Positions 1 to 9,249 of a DNA stretch of 64,000 bases are shown here, one piece after another (within the stretch, counting starts at the first letter, position 1; each line of letters opens with the position of its first letter). The position numbers and the translations under genes were made by a program. This DNA comes from Yersinia entomophaga (GTDB taxonomy: Bacteria > Pseudomonadota > Gammaproteobacteria > Enterobacterales > Enterobacteriaceae): contig NZ_CP010029.1 of NCBI RefSeq assembly GCF_001656035.1, positions 3,408,074 through 3,472,073 of the forward strand. Direction: 5' to 3'. The notes below the pieces were generated by a model, which did not search any database, was not told the DNA's origin, and saw only the letters and a list, made by a program, of their open reading frames with translations.

Positions 1-179
1 GCGTAGCCTAATGAGTTGATCAGACCGAGTTTTTCCAGCGTGGGTAAATATAATTCGGGAAGGGTTTCAAGAATGTGCCCGCAGGTATTGGCACCGATAT
101 CCTGCGGCCGGACGAGCGGGACATCCGGCATTTCTCCAATACCAAAACTATCAATGACCAATACCATGAATTTACTCAT
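1..179 (-). CDS. yhfW: YhfW, phosphopentomutase-like metalloenzyme (5' part only; runs off the left edge)
   Basis: Only the first 59 or so codons are visible. They start at 179 after an AGGAG ribosome-binding site that overlaps the yhfX stop codon. The N-terminus reads [10 protein letters not shown], then GANTCGHI, which is the DeoB-like pattern of the alkaline phosphatase superfamily; the Asp of VIDSFG is a metal ligand in this family. It is the fourth gene of the yhfZ-Y-X-W order seen in E. coli. Its substrate is not established and nothing here resolves it. The identity rests on this short N-terminus plus the gene order. Confidence 0.8.
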   Translation of the reverse strand, partial: MSKFMVLVIDSFGIGEMPDVPLVRPQDIGANTCGHILETLPELYLPTLEKLGLINSLGY

Positions 180-189
180 GGCAATCTCC

Positions 190-1344
190 TTAGTTCAGGC
201 TATTCCCCTGACTGTCATAGCGGCCGATTAATTTCGGTTCTCCGCGTTGGATCCCCTCGACCAATGCGACGTCGCTGCGTGTGACAAATATTTGGGTGCG
301 GAAACTCATTACCAGCGGGCTGCCGATCGGGAATTTATCGCTCAAACGCAGGCAATAATCGATGCTGCTGTCATCCACTGGCAATACCTTACTGCTGTGG
401 TAAGCCTGGTTGTGCCATATCAGTGCATTGCTTAGGTGGCCACGACGATAGTAACCGCCGCCGAAGAAGTAGCTGGTATCTCCGACATGATGAGAGATTT
501 CGGATAGATACAGCAGCGAGACTTTTTCCGGCTGAGAGCCGTCTTGGTTGGCTGGAATAGTACCGGTTAGCGCATGGCCCGGTTCGGTATGGGTAACGCC
601 TAACTGAGCCAGTTCGGGCATAACCTGAATGCAGGCGGCAGAAGGCGCGTTGACTTGTTCAACATTAACGCCCTGTTTTTCCAGAATCTCTTTAGCCGCC
701 AGCAGAGTAAACATATTGGTGGTTGGCAGGGTTCGCTGTTCCTGAGGATTAAACAGCATGCAAGGGAAATGGGTCACGCCAACCAGTCTTACCGCAGGCA
801 TATTAGCAATAGCCTGAATGACTTCCGGCAGTTGATTGAGTTCAAAGCCGCCTTCCTGACCGGCATAGAGCAGATCGCCTGCCTGGTTGACTTTCAACAT
901 GATTGGCTGAGTTTTGCCTTGCTTTCGAGCTGCGTCAGAAATTTGCTGCGCTTTCTCCAGCGAGAAAATGGTGATGACTTCAGGTTGCTGGCTGACAATT
1001 TCGTCCACCATACCCGACGGCGGCTGGACCAAATGCCCGACGTGAGCCACCGGAATTCCGTGCTGATAGAGCTGCCTGACCTCTTTAAAATCCACTGCCA
1101 CCACGCCCTGATAGCCGCATGCCAACAGGCGTTTGCAGAGTTCGGGATTACGTCCGAATTGCTTACTCATCAGGTATAGCTTGATATTGCAACGTCTGGC
1201 TTCGTCCAGCAGGCTCCGGGCATTGGATAGCGTTTGATCTACATCGATAACGTAAGTATCCGGGCCTATTTTACCCTGTTGCCACAGCATAATGGCTGTA
1301 TCAATCAGGGTTGGGTTCTGTTTTCTTAAGGCATTCAAAAACAT
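190..1344 (-). CDS. yhfX: YhfX, PLP-dependent alanine racemase-like protein
   Basis: A 384-residue protein, close to the E. coli length of about 387. The N-terminal half looks like the fold-type III PLP barrel of the alanine racemase family. Lys61, in [11 protein letters not shown], occupies the place of the PLP-binding lysine. The start at 1344 follows a TAGGAAAC ribosome-binding site. The stop overlaps the ribosome-binding site of yhfW, so the two are probably translationally coupled. A 108-bp gap separates it from yhfY. Physiological role is unknown; the operon is thought to process a small amino or phosphorylated compound, but that is inference. Confidence 0.85.
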   Translation of the reverse strand: MFLNALRKQNPTLIDTAIMLWQQGKIGPDTYVIDVDQTLSNARSLLDEARRCNIKLYLMSKQFGRNPELCKRLLACGYQGVVAVDFKEVRQLYQHGIPVAHVGHLVQPPSGMVDEIVSQQPEVITIFSLEKAQQISDAARKQGKTQPIMLKVNQAGDLLYAGQEGGFELNQLPEVIQAIANMPAVRLVGVTHFPCMLFNPQEQRTLPTTNMFTLLAAKEILEKQGVNVEQVNAPSAACIQVMPELAQLGVTHTEPGHALTGTIPANQDGSQPEKVSLLYLSEISHHVGDTSYFFGGGYYRRGHLSNALIWHNQAYHSSKVLPVDDSSIDYCLRLSDKFPIGSPLVMSFRTQIFVTRSDVALVEGIQRGEPKLIGRYDSQGNSLN

Positions 1345-1452
1345 GCTGTTTCCTAGACACTTTCAGGCGTCATTTTATTAATTTAAATTATTATTTTTTT
1401 GAATATTTATTATGTAATGAATCAGCGTTGGTGTGTTCTTCAGTGTAGCTGC

Positions 1453-1821
1453 TTATCTCAAAGGTGGTAGATTACTGGCAAGGTAAAGGCTGTACAAATT
1501 AGACAGCAAGTAACCCTGCTCATTATCATCAGGCTTAATATCAAAGTAGGCTAGCAAATCTTGATTAATGTCTCGAATATATTGAATATCTTCGCTTTGG
1601 ATTAATTCGGACAACAAATCCGCATCCATTCCCTTAATCAGTTCGCCACGGCGGGTTCGCATCAGGGCGTTAGCCATATGCGTCACCGCCATTTCCCCCT
1701 GAACGTTATCAATAGATATCTGCCAGAAATTAGCTAATCTATTGATAACTTTGTTCATTCCGAGGAAAACCTCTTCATCAATTACCCCAGCCTGATATAA
1801 AATACTGAGGCGCGGATCCAT
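1453..1821 (-). CDS. yhfY: YhfY, small PRD-like protein
   Basis: A 122-residue protein recognised by its position between yhfX and yhfZ and by the compact helical PRD-type pattern (VINRLANFWQIS, then VTHMANALMRTRRGE). The conserved His in VTHMANAL is where a PRD histidine would lie. There is no DNA-binding domain. The start follows a CGGAG ribosome-binding site 5 to 9 bases upstream of ATG. It sits 19 bp downstream of yhfZ and is probably cotranscribed. PRD modules normally respond to PTS phosphorylation; whether this single-domain version does is unknown. Confidence 0.75.
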   Translation of the reverse strand: MDPRLSILYQAGVIDEEVFLGMNKVINRLANFWQISIDNVQGEMAVTHMANALMRTRRGELIKGMDADLLSELIQSEDIQYIRDINQDLLAYFDIKPDDNEQGYLLSNLYSLYLASNLPPLR

Positions 1822-1840
1822 AATATCTCCGGACTATTAA

Positions 1841-2740
1841 TTAATAACGTGGGTCAACTTTACCGAGTTGGACATCACTTTGGTGCTGTAATAATTGCTC
1901 TGAATTAATGCCATTCTCCAATAATAGTTTTATTGGGTGATTATCTGGTCTAATCAATATCACGGCCTGAGAGGCTTGAATATAGCGTTCGTCCCCACGT
2001 AGCTTGGTTGCCTGCAAATTATCATGGGAAACATCGTCAGTCAGGTTCCAGATCGCAGCGTCAATTTCGCCGCGGCTAATTTGCGCGACGCAGTCACTGT
2101 AAGGCACATCGACACGTTCTATATTTTGATTGGCAAACTTAATTTCCGTTAACAGACATTGGTCCGGAGAGCGCGGATCCAGCCCGACGCGGCGAATATC
2201 ATGTTCTTCGCCTCGACGGCAAATCAGCTGGTGGCCGTCAACGTAGGAACCCGTGCCTAAATTGAGCGCAACGGTAACCTTACCCTGATCAACATAATTC
2301 TGTGCCGCCAAACGCGAAACTACCGCCATATCGTAGATGCCGTCGATCAAACACTCGACTCGCACTTCTGCACCACGCATATGGGCAAAATACAGCGGCA
2401 AAATGGTAAATTGTTCCTTTAATCCGCTGGCTAGCCCTTCGTACAGCTTGGTATAGGGCAGCGGCATTGCGCAGACCATATTACCCAAATCTGCCTGTTG
2501 TAGCAGGCATGACATATTGAGATCCATAAGCTGCGTTCCGTTGCGGCCACGGCGCTCTACGACAATAGCGCCTTCTTGTTCCAATACCTTCAAGGCGTGT
2601 TGTACCACGCCTACGGAAATCGCGAAATTATCCGATAACTCGTCGATGGTTTTCAGTCGATTTCCTGGGCGTTCGCCAATTAAATAGCGCGCCATGGATA
2701 CCAGAGCCAACCCTTCTTTTTTTATGAATTTTCTACTCAT
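1841..2740 (-). CDS. yhfZ: YhfZ, winged-helix transcriptional regulator of the yhf operon
   Basis: A 299-residue protein. Residues about 20-80 form a GntR-type winged helix-turn-helix (TIDELSDNFAIS, then VVQHALKVLEQEG and a basic wing ERRGRNG). The remainder resembles the YhfZ ligand-binding domain, a periplasmic-binding-protein-like fold. It is the first gene of the minus-strand operon yhfZ-yhfY-yhfX-yhfW. A 28-bp palindrome lies 81-108 bp upstream of its start and is a good candidate operator. Ligand unknown; autoregulation is inferred. Confidence 0.85.
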   Translation of the reverse strand: MSRKFIKKEGLALVSMARYLIGERPGNRLKTIDELSDNFAISVGVVQHALKVLEQEGAIVVERRGRNGTQLMDLNMSCLLQQADLGNMVCAMPLPYTKLYEGLASGLKEQFTILPLYFAHMRGAEVRVECLIDGIYDMAVVSRLAAQNYVDQGKVTVALNLGTGSYVDGHQLICRRGEEHDIRRVGLDPRSPDQCLLTEIKFANQNIERVDVPYSDCVAQISRGEIDAAIWNLTDDVSHDNLQATKLRGDERYIQASQAVILIRPDNHPIKLLLENGINSEQLLQHQSDVQLGKVDPRY

Positions 2741-2820
2741 GCTGGGTGTATTTAGCCTTATGTTATCTAGGTGCAGATAGTGACTTTAATACTATTGATT
2801 ACAATGATATTAATTTTCAA

Positions 2821-2848
2821 TTATATGAATATTTAAACATTCATATAA
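2821..2848. promoter_or_regulatory. 28-bp near-perfect palindrome upstream of yhfZ, candidate YhfZ operator
   Basis: The arms TTATATGAAT (2821-2830) and ATTCATATAA (2839-2848) are exact 10-bp inverted repeats around an 8-bp centre that itself contains TTTAAA; 26 of 28 positions are symmetric. It lies in the AT-rich 261-bp gap between hmp and yhfZ. The size and symmetry suit a dimeric regulator. Assignment to YhfZ rests on proximity only. Confidence 0.5.
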
Positions 2849-2943
2849 ATAATAGATGTTTGCAACGATAAAAGCGAGCGGGGGCGTTATTGATCACAAT
2901 ATAAGAGCAATAATTATCTTAGGAAAGTACAGATTCAATACAA

Positions 2944-2976
2944 TAAAAAACCGGCCAACAATACAGACTGACCGGG
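2944..2976 (-). terminator. Probable rho-independent terminator of hmp
   Basis: Read on the minus strand just after the hmp stop, CCGGTCAG pairs with TTGGCCGG (two G-T wobbles) and is followed by a TTTTTTATT run. Confidence 0.65.
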
Positions 2977-3001
2977 AAAGAAACGCAGAAAAACTTATCA
3001 A

Positions 3002-4192
3002 TTAAATAACTTTGTGAGGTCCGAAGCATTCATAGTGAATATGTTCTGCCGGGACACCCATTTCCAGTAATTGTTTACCAACAAACTGCATGAAGACCAG
3101 AGGGCCGCAGAAGTAGTAATGCATATCGGGATGAATAATTAATGACTGCAACTCAGCCAGATTCATAAAGCCTTTACTATGGTAATGCTGGCCAGGGATA
3201 TCCTGCTCTTCCGGCTGGCGATACCAAACGTGGCGATTCAGATTCGGCATATTTTTCGCTATTTCAGCGACTTCATCGGCAAAGGCATGAACCCGGCCAT
3301 TTTCCGCCGCATGGAACCAGTGCACTTCGGCGCTATGTTGTTGAGCGTACAGCGTATGCAACATGCTCAACATTGGCGTTTGGCCCACGCCGGCAGAAAT
3401 CAGCGCTACCGGGGTTTCCGGTGAAATATCAAGGAAGAAATCGCCGCGCGGTGGCGCAATGCGCACGATGTCGCCTTCCTGCGCGATGTTATGCAAGTAG
3501 TTGGATACCGTCCCTTTTTCTTCGCGTTTTACCGCAATACGGTAGGATTTACCGTTAGGCGCAGCGGTCAGGGAATATTGGCGAATTTGACGGTTTTCTA
3601 ACCGGCTATCTTCGATATAAATACCCAAATATTGACCTGGTTTGAAATTCACTACGCTGCCGCCGTCCTCCGGCACTAGCAAGAAGCTGCAGATAACGTC
3701 GCTTTGCATTTCTTTTTTCGCAATGCGGAAACGACGCAGGGTTCTCCAGCCGCCGGTATTTTCTTCCACTTCACGATAAATTTGCTCTTCGCGTTGAATA
3801 AACACGTCTGCCAGCACACCGTAAGCTTTGGCCCAAGCATCCAACACTTCCTGACCCGGGCTGAATAATTCATCCAGCGTCGCAATTAAATGTTTGCCTA
3901 CGATTTGATAATCAGACGGCTGAATATTCAAGCTGGTGTGTTTTTGAGCAATACGTTCAACCGCAGGCAGCATAGCCGAAAGATTTTCAATGTTGGCCGC
4001 GTAGGCGCAGATAGCATTAAACAAAGCTTCGCGCTGATCGCCGCTGAACTGATTGCTCATATTAAAGGTATCTTTCAGCTCAGGGTTATGAGCAAACATA
4101 CGATCGTAAAAATGCGCAGTGAGCTTCGAACCGGTTTCAACCAGCAAAGGAATGGTTGATTTTACGGTGGCGATGGTTTGGCTATCCAGCAT
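3002..4192 (-). CDS. hmp: Flavohemoprotein, nitric oxide dioxygenase
   Basis: A 396-residue protein, the exact family length. The globin domain (1 to about 140) has Tyr29, Gln53 and the proximal haem ligand His85 in the E. coli positions. The ferredoxin-reductase FAD domain (about 150-260, RQYSLTAAP) is followed by an NAD domain ([17 protein letters not shown]). It converts NO and O2 to nitrate using NAD(P)H in the cytoplasm. The start at 4192 follows AGGAGCC. It is divergent from glyA, as in E. coli, and a strong NsrR-like box lies 44-66 bp upstream of the start, so NO-responsive control is expected. Confidence 0.97.
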   Translation of the reverse strand: MLDSQTIATVKSTIPLLVETGSKLTAHFYDRMFAHNPELKDTFNMSNQFSGDQREALFNAICAYAANIENLSAMLPAVERIAQKHTSLNIQPSDYQIVGKHLIATLDELFSPGQEVLDAWAKAYGVLADVFIQREEQIYREVEENTGGWRTLRRFRIAKKEMQSDVICSFLLVPEDGGSVVNFKPGQYLGIYIEDSRLENRQIRQYSLTAAPNGKSYRIAVKREEKGTVSNYLHNIAQEGDIVRIAPPRGDFFLDISPETPVALISAGVGQTPMLSMLHTLYAQQHSAEVHWFHAAENGRVHAFADEVAEIAKNMPNLNRHVWYRQPEEQDIPGQHYHSKGFMNLAELQSLIIHPDMHYYFCGPLVFMQFVGKQLLEMGVPAEHIHYECFGPHKVI

Positions 4193-4235
4193 GGTGAGGC
4201 TCCTATAATTTTTCGAATAATAATGTGCAAATTAA

Positions 4236-4258
4236 TACATGTATTTTAAATGCATCTT
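4236..4258 (-). promoter_or_regulatory. NsrR-type operator of hmp
   Basis: Two 11-bp halves flank one base: TACATGTATTT (4236-4246) and AAATGCATCTT (4248-4258). The right half is a perfect copy of the NsrR half-site and the left matches the complementary consensus at 8 of 11 positions. The position upstream of the hmp start suits repression by the NO-sensing iron-sulfur regulator NsrR. Confidence 0.75.
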
Positions 4259-4414
4259 ATAAAAAACAACACGGCTTGTAAATACACATTCATTAATGAG
4301 GGCGATTATCGTTACGCGCCAGTTCACACTTATGAAAAAACCGCATACTCAACATGAGGATAAATCCGTTGATTTGTGTGAACTCAGAGCAGTGCAAAGC
4401 CTCATGTGGCTTGA

Positions 4415-4430
4415 AGCCAATCGTTTGCGT
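4415..4430 (+). promoter_or_regulatory. PurR-like operator upstream of glyA
   Basis: AGCCAATCGTTTGCGT matches the PurR consensus ACGCAAACGTTTGCGT at 13 of 16 positions and lies 114 bp upstream of glyA, as does the known PurR site of E. coli glyA. Together with the NsrR box it accounts for most recognisable signals in the 351-bp hmp/glyA gap. No convincing MetR site was found. Confidence 0.6.
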
Positions 4431-4543
4431 AAAAACCTCTGTCAAGACCTATCTTAACGAGGTGAAAACAGTTTACACTGTGGGCCAGAACCCAAACGGG
4501 TGGTCCACTAGGTGTATTTAGTTAGCTGAGTCAGGAGAGCCGG

Positions 4544-5797
4544 ATGTTAAAGCGTGAAATGAACATTGCCGATTATGATGCAGATCTATGGCGTGCAATG
4601 GAGCAAGAAGTGGTGCGCCAGGAAGAGCACATCGAGCTGATTGCGTCTGAGAACTATACCAGCCCGCGTGTTATGCAGGCGCAGGGTTCCCAGTTGACGA
4701 ACAAATATGCTGAAGGTTATCCGGGCAAGCGTTACTACGGTGGCTGTGAGTATGTCGATGTGGTTGAGCAACTGGCTATCGACCGCGCGAAAGAGCTGTT
4801 TGGCGCAGATTATGCCAACGTTCAGCCGCACTCAGGCTCACAGGCTAACGTTGCGGTTTATTCCGCGCTGCTGAAGCCCGGCGATACCGTATTGGGTATG
4901 AATCTGGCCCATGGCGGCCACCTGACTCACGGCTCCCCGGTAAACTTCTCCGGTAAACTGTACAACATCGTTCCTTACGGCATCGATGAATCTGGCAAGA
5001 TCGACTATGACGACATGGCGCGTCAGGCTGAACTGCATAAACCAAAAATGATCATCGGCGGCTTCTCTGCCTATTCCGGTATCGTTGATTGGGCAAAAAT
5101 GCGTGAAATCGCTGATAGCATCGGCGCGTGGCTGTTTGTAGATATGGCTCACGTGGCAGGTCTGGTTGCTGCGGGCGTTTACCCTAACCCGGTTCCTCAC
5201 GCGCACATCGTCACCACGACCACTCACAAAACTCTGGCTGGCCCACGCGGCGGTCTGATTTTGGCGAAAGGCGGCGACGAAGAACTGTATAAGAAACTGA
5301 ATTCTTCCGTATTCCCTGCAAATCAGGGTGGCCCGTTGATGCACGTTATCGCCGGTAAAGCCGTAGCGCTGAAAGAAGCAATGGAGCCTGAATTCAAGGT
5401 TTACCAGCAGCAGGTTGCCAAAAACGCGAAAGCGATGGTTTCTGTCTTCCTGGATCGCGGCTACAAAGTGGTTTCTGGCGGTACTGAAAACCACCTTTTC
5501 CTGCTGGATTTGGTGGACAAAGATATCACCGGTAAAGATGCGGATGCCGCTTTGGGTCGTGCCAATATCACCGTGAACAAAAACAGCGTGCCTAACGATC
5601 CTAAGAGCCCGTTTGTGACTTCCGGCGTGCGTATTGGTTCCCCGGCTATCACGCGTCGCGGTTTCAAAGAAGCGGAATCCATCGAGCTGGCTGGCTGGAT
5701 GTGTGATGTGTTGGATAACATCAACGACGAAGCGACTATCGAACGTACTAAACAGAAAGTTCTGGAAATTTGCGCCCGTTTCCCGGTTTATGCATAA
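4544..5797 (+). CDS. glyA: Serine hydroxymethyltransferase
   Basis: A 417-residue protein, identical in length to E. coli GlyA. The PLP-binding Lys229 sits in [14 protein letters not shown] and the N-terminus [16 protein letters not shown] is diagnostic. It interconverts serine plus tetrahydrofolate with glycine plus methylene-tetrahydrofolate, feeding one-carbon units to purine and methionine synthesis. An AGGAGA ribosome-binding site precedes the start at 4544. It is monocistronic, with a strong terminator 28 bp downstream. Confidence 0.98.
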   Translation: MLKREMNIADYDADLWRAMEQEVVRQEEHIELIASENYTSPRVMQAQGSQLTNKYAEGYPGKRYYGGCEYVDVVEQLAIDRAKELFGADYANVQPHSGSQANVAVYSALLKPGDTVLGMNLAHGGHLTHGSPVNFSGKLYNIVPYGIDESGKIDYDDMARQAELHKPKMIIGGFSAYSGIVDWAKMREIADSIGAWLFVDMAHVAGLVAAGVYPNPVPHAHIVTTTTHKTLAGPRGGLILAKGGDEELYKKLNSSVFPANQGGPLMHVIAGKAVALKEAMEPEFKVYQQQVAKNAKAMVSVFLDRGYKVVSGGTENHLFLLDLVDKDITGKDADAALGRANITVNKNSVPNDPKSPFVTSGVRIGSPAITRRGFKEAESIELAGWMCDVLDNINDEATIERTKQKVLEICARFPVYA

Positions 5798-5824
5798 TTT
5801 CTGCGAGTTTATATAGTTGTTATC

Positions 5825-5849
5825 AAACCCGCTTCGGCGGGTTTTTTTT
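5825..5849 (+). terminator. Rho-independent terminator of glyA
   Basis: AACCCGC-TTCG-GCGGGTT followed by a run of eight T residues. The UUCG tetraloop makes this a very stable hairpin. Confidence 0.92.
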
Positions 5850-6007
5850 CATCAAATATCCGGTAATGAATAAAGCGGAAACGCCAGATAAAAGAGAATT
5901 TCTTCACTCGTGATGTGAGGTAGCTTGCAAACTATTTGTTTGGATGATTACCCGGTTGCTAGCGAAGAAGGGCTCTGTCACAGTATCTGGCTGACTCCGG
6001 AGGAATT

Positions 6008-7165
6008 ATGGTATTGCAATCAACGCGCTGGCTGGCGCTCAGTTATTTCACCTACTTCTTTTCTTACGGTATTTTCCTGCCTTTTTGGAGTGTGTGGTTA
6101 CAAGGCGAAGGTATTCCGCCGGAAACCATCGGTATCTTGTTAGGCGCTGGTCTGGTTTCTCGTTTCCTCGGCAGTTTAATTATTGCCCCTAGCGTGAAAA
6201 ACCCCTCCCATCTGGTTACTGCACTAAGAATTCTGGCTTTGCTGACGCTGGCATTTGCCATCGGTTTTTGGTTTGGCAGTGGCTGGGCGTGGCTGATGAT
6301 AGTCATTGCCGGTTTTAACCTGTTTTTCGGCCCGCTGGTTCCTTTGACCGATGCGCTGGCTGCGACCTGGCAAAAACAGATCTCAATGGATTATGGCAAG
6401 GTGCGTCTGTGGGGATCGCTGGCGTTTGTCATTGGTTCAGCGTTGACCGGCAAACTGGTATCTGTTTGGGGACATAACGCGATTCTTTACAGCCTGACCG
6501 TCGCGGTAGCGGCGATGCTGCTGGGCGTCTTATTACGCCCAAATGTAATGCCTAAAGGCGAGATTCGTAGCAATGTATTACCGGCGACCAAGTGGAAAAT
6601 TTTACTGTCTGAAGGGCCGGTCTGGCGATTTTTGCTGTGCGTGACGCTGCTGCAAGGCGCTCATGCGGGTTACTACAGCTTTAGCGCAATTTACTGGAAA
6701 GAAGCCGGTTATTCGGCGGCGACTATCGGTTATCTGTGGTCGCTGGGCGTGGTGGCCGAGATTTTGGTCTTCGCTTTCAGTAATGTGCTATTCCGCCGCT
6801 GGACGGCGCGCGGCCTGCTGCTGCTTTCCGCTATCAGCGGGATAATTCGCTGGAGTCTGATGGCATCGACTACCGAGCTGCACTGGCTGTTGCTGATTCA
6901 GATTTTGCACTGCGGCTCCTTTACCGTTTGCCACCTGGCAGCAATGCGCTTTATCGCCGCTCGCCGTGGCGCGGATGTTATTCGTCTGCAATCCGTTTAC
7001 TCTGGCTTGGCGATGGGAGGAGGGATTGCGGTGATGACGGTGATTTCCGGCTTCCTGTTCGAACATATTCAGGGCGGTGTATTCTGGGTGATGGCGCTGG
7101 TGGCTGTACCGGCTCTATTTATTCGGCCAGCAGTGGTAGCGAATCCAGAAGACCTGGCGGATTAA
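6008..7165 (+). CDS. hcaT: HcaT-like major facilitator superfamily transporter
   Basis: A 385-residue MFS protein with about 12 membrane segments. It closely follows E. coli HcaT from the first residues (MVLQSTRWLALSYFTYFFSY) through DYGKVRLWGSLAFVIGSALTG to QGAHAGYYSFSAIYW. HcaT is annotated as a 3-phenylpropionate/proton symporter. No hca catabolic genes lie next to it here, so the substrate is uncertain. The ribosome-binding site is GGAGGAATT. Its stop codon overlaps the csiE stop on the other strand at a shared TTAA, the same convergent layout as in E. coli. Confidence 0.88.
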   Translation: MVLQSTRWLALSYFTYFFSYGIFLPFWSVWLQGEGIPPETIGILLGAGLVSRFLGSLIIAPSVKNPSHLVTALRILALLTLAFAIGFWFGSGWAWLMIVIAGFNLFFGPLVPLTDALAATWQKQISMDYGKVRLWGSLAFVIGSALTGKLVSVWGHNAILYSLTVAVAAMLLGVLLRPNVMPKGEIRSNVLPATKWKILLSEGPVWRFLLCVTLLQGAHAGYYSFSAIYWKEAGYSAATIGYLWSLGVVAEILVFAFSNVLFRRWTARGLLLLSAISGIIRWSLMASTTELHWLLLIQILHCGSFTVCHLAAMRFIAARRGADVIRLQSVYSGLAMGGGIAVMTVISGFLFEHIQGGVFWVMALVAVPALFIRPAVVANPEDLAD

Positions 7166-8433
7166 GGCGTTTCCAGCCAACGACGAATAGCGATCTGATC
7201 TGCTTTTGTTAACGGTAAAAGCACCTGAATTAACGGCGGCGTTGACTCGGGTGTTTCTCGTTTATAGGGAGAAATCACTAGATTGGCACCGGGCGGTGCG
7301 CCAGATTTTAGGTATTCAGAATAAGATAAGTATTTGATATAGAGTGGTAGTAGCGTTAGCTCACGCAGTTGCTGTTCTACTCGGTGCTCCAACTCCGGGT
7401 TCCCGTTGGTCAGTAGTAAAATCTGTTTTTCTTGTAACGCATTGCCCTGCATCAGCCATGCACCAAAGCTAATGGCAATCAGCCCTAGCTCATCGGCCGA
7501 AAATTCAATCTGGTATTCCCGTTCAAAATCGATTAAAGCTTCGCGAGTCGTCCGTAACAAGCGGGGATATTTGCTGCTGATTTCATCCAGTAAAATATTA
7601 TCCACACCAATATGAAAGCGGCAGCGCTCGATTGCCGGAGCCAAATGAGCAAATAGCTGGCTGATTAACTCATCGTCACTGCTGAATTCCATTCCGGAAA
7701 TCTGTTGAAAACGTCCAATCAATCGATGAATGGAATCCATCAGGCGAACATCTTCCGGAGAATGGTTGCTGCTGTAGCTATGCGCTTTAATCATGGTCAA
7801 CGTCAGGATAAACACATCCCTTTCGCTGCTGGCTAAGGGGCGGGAAAGCTGATTATTCAGTGTGCAAAACAGGCTCTCGGCGGCGGTCAGTTCTACCTTT
7901 TGGCTCAACCACGTCACCTGCTGCTGCTCTAACTGCGGGTAGTTTTGTTGCTGATTTTCCCAAACCGCGTAGGCCAGATAAATCTGCAAAAAATAGCGGT
8001 CACGTTCGTCCAGCGGGCGAGGTAGAAGCTGTTCACATTGTTCCACGATATCTTGTAGCGGCGGTAATACGGCATTTTCACTTTGCCATTGCAGCGCCTG
8101 ATGTAACGCTGGCACAAAGTTTTTATCGATAAACTCGGGACAATAGCGTAGCCCTCGGCGTAGCCAATGAATCAGACACAGCCGTTTATTTAGTAACGTT
8201 CCTTGTAGTTGGCAGTCCTCAGCCGGATTGGTACGAATATCCAGGTGATAGAAACGCTGGATTTCGTTCGCCACCTCAGCTATATCTTGCCGGGTGGTCG
8301 GAAGCCCGACGCCATTTAATTGACTGATAGTCTCCAGTTTTACCGGCAATGTCGGAGTAAACAGCAGCAATAACGCATGACAACGGCGCTGTTGACCGGA
8401 GAGCTCAGGCACTGGTGTAGTGTCTAGGCTCAT
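7162..8433 (-). CDS. csiE: CsiE, PRD-containing stationary-phase-inducible protein
   Basis: A 423-residue protein (E. coli about 426). The start is placed at 8433 (MSLDTTPVPELSGQQRRCH) because GGAAGG lies 5-10 bases upstream; an in-frame ATG at 8478 has no such signal. It contains PRD-like helical regions resembling antiterminator-type regulators but no clear RNA-binding module. The function is undefined; in E. coli expression depends on RpoS and cAMP-CRP. The gene overlaps hcaT by 4 bp at the stop codons. Confidence 0.85.
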   Translation of the reverse strand: MSLDTTPVPELSGQQRRCHALLLLFTPTLPVKLETISQLNGVGLPTTRQDIAEVANEIQRFYHLDIRTNPAEDCQLQGTLLNKRLCLIHWLRRGLRYCPEFIDKNFVPALHQALQWQSENAVLPPLQDIVEQCEQLLPRPLDERDRYFLQIYLAYAVWENQQQNYPQLEQQQVTWLSQKVELTAAESLFCTLNNQLSRPLASSERDVFILTLTMIKAHSYSSNHSPEDVRLMDSIHRLIGRFQQISGMEFSSDDELISQLFAHLAPAIERCRFHIGVDNILLDEISSKYPRLLRTTREALIDFEREYQIEFSADELGLIAISFGAWLMQGNALQEKQILLLTNGNPELEHRVEQQLRELTLLPLYIKYLSYSEYLKSGAPPGANLVISPYKRETPESTPPLIQVLLPLTKADQIAIRRWLETP

Positions 8434-8574
8434 AAAACCTTCCGAAGTAAGTTTGATTGGTATTATCACGCTAAGCATAGCAAAAGTGGGAAAACCAGCG
8501 CGCTCGCCGCAATAGCTTTTACATCGGGTTACAACTTACATCACAATAATTGCTGTAAATCCAAGGGTTGATAG

Positions 8575-9249
8575 ATGTTCAATGTGTTATGTTATAACAA
8601 TTATGCGTCGTACAAATATATTTGGGGACTATTTATTGGCGTGGCAGTTTTACTGTATAGCCCCTCAGGGCTAGCGCATCCGCACAGTTTTATCGAGATG
8701 GAAACCACTTTTGTGGTGGATGACCAGAAACTGACCGGTATGAAAATGGTCTGGACGATGGATGAAATTACCTCCGCCGATCTACTTTATGACGCAGAAA
8801 ATGCCAAAAGTGACTCGGAAATCTGGAAGAAACTGGCGGCGGAAGTCATGGCTAACGTCTTGGGGCAGCACTATTTCACCGATATTTACCGCGATGGAAA
8901 GCCGGTGAAATACCTGAATTTACCGACGGAATACCATTTGTCCCGCAAAGGACATCGGGCGGTATTGGCATTCGTGATGCCTTTAGCCGATCCGCAGCCG
9001 ATGGTCGGTAAGCCTTTTATAATTTCGACTTACGATCCAACGTATTTTGTCGACATGACTTACCCGGATCAGGCCGCAATTCATTTACCAGATGAATGGA
9101 CTAAGCGTTGTCAGGCCACTTTATTTACCCCAAATCCGGACGCATCGTTACAGGCCTACGCCTTGTCGCTAGATAAGGAAGACTCCCCTGGGGAAGATAT
9201 GGCTTTAGGAAAACAATTTGCCCAACGGATAACTCTACAATGTCAGTAA
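8575..9249 (+). CDS. DUF1007 family exported protein, ZevA-like
   Basis: A 224-residue protein with an N-terminal signal sequence (hydrophobic stretch IWGLFIGVAVLLY, then PSGLA before HPHS). The exposed HPHSF motif right after the predicted cleavage site is typical of DUF1007 proteins. In Haemophilus influenzae the DUF1007 protein ZevA works with the NicO-type permease ZevB in zinc uptake, and the same pair is found here overlapping by 10 bp. The start at 8575 is kept because later in-frame starts would lose the signal-sequence charge; a Zur-like box falls within codons 3-10. Confidence 0.75.
   Translation: MFNVLCYNNYASYKYIWGLFIGVAVLLYSPSGLAHPHSFIEMETTFVVDDQKLTGMKMVWTMDEITSADLLYDAENAKSDSEIWKKLAAEVMANVLGQHYFTDIYRDGKPVKYLNLPTEYHLSRKGHRAVLAFVMPLADPQPMVGKPFIISTYDPTYFVDMTYPDQAAIHLPDEWTKRCQATLFTPNPDASLQAYALSLDKEDSPGEDMALGKQFAQRITLQCQ
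8581..8603. promoter_or_regulatory. Zur-like operator overlapping the first codons of the zevA homologue
   Basis: The core GTTATGTTATAAC (8586-8598) matches 11 of 12 defined core positions of the enterobacterial Zur box (GTTATAnTATAAC), with weaker flanks. It begins six bases after the proposed start codon. The gene pair belongs to a family linked to zinc acquisition, which supports the reading. Binding is inferred. Confidence 0.55.

Noticed and set aside
2885..2910. CRP site upstream of yhfZ
   Set aside because: Only one half-site (TGTGATC on the minus strand) is present; the partner half does not match.
4838..5494. Long minus-strand ORF of 218 codons opposite glyA
   Set aside because: It lies entirely within glyA, has no ribosome-binding site and its translation is a Phe/His/Arg-rich shadow without domain features.
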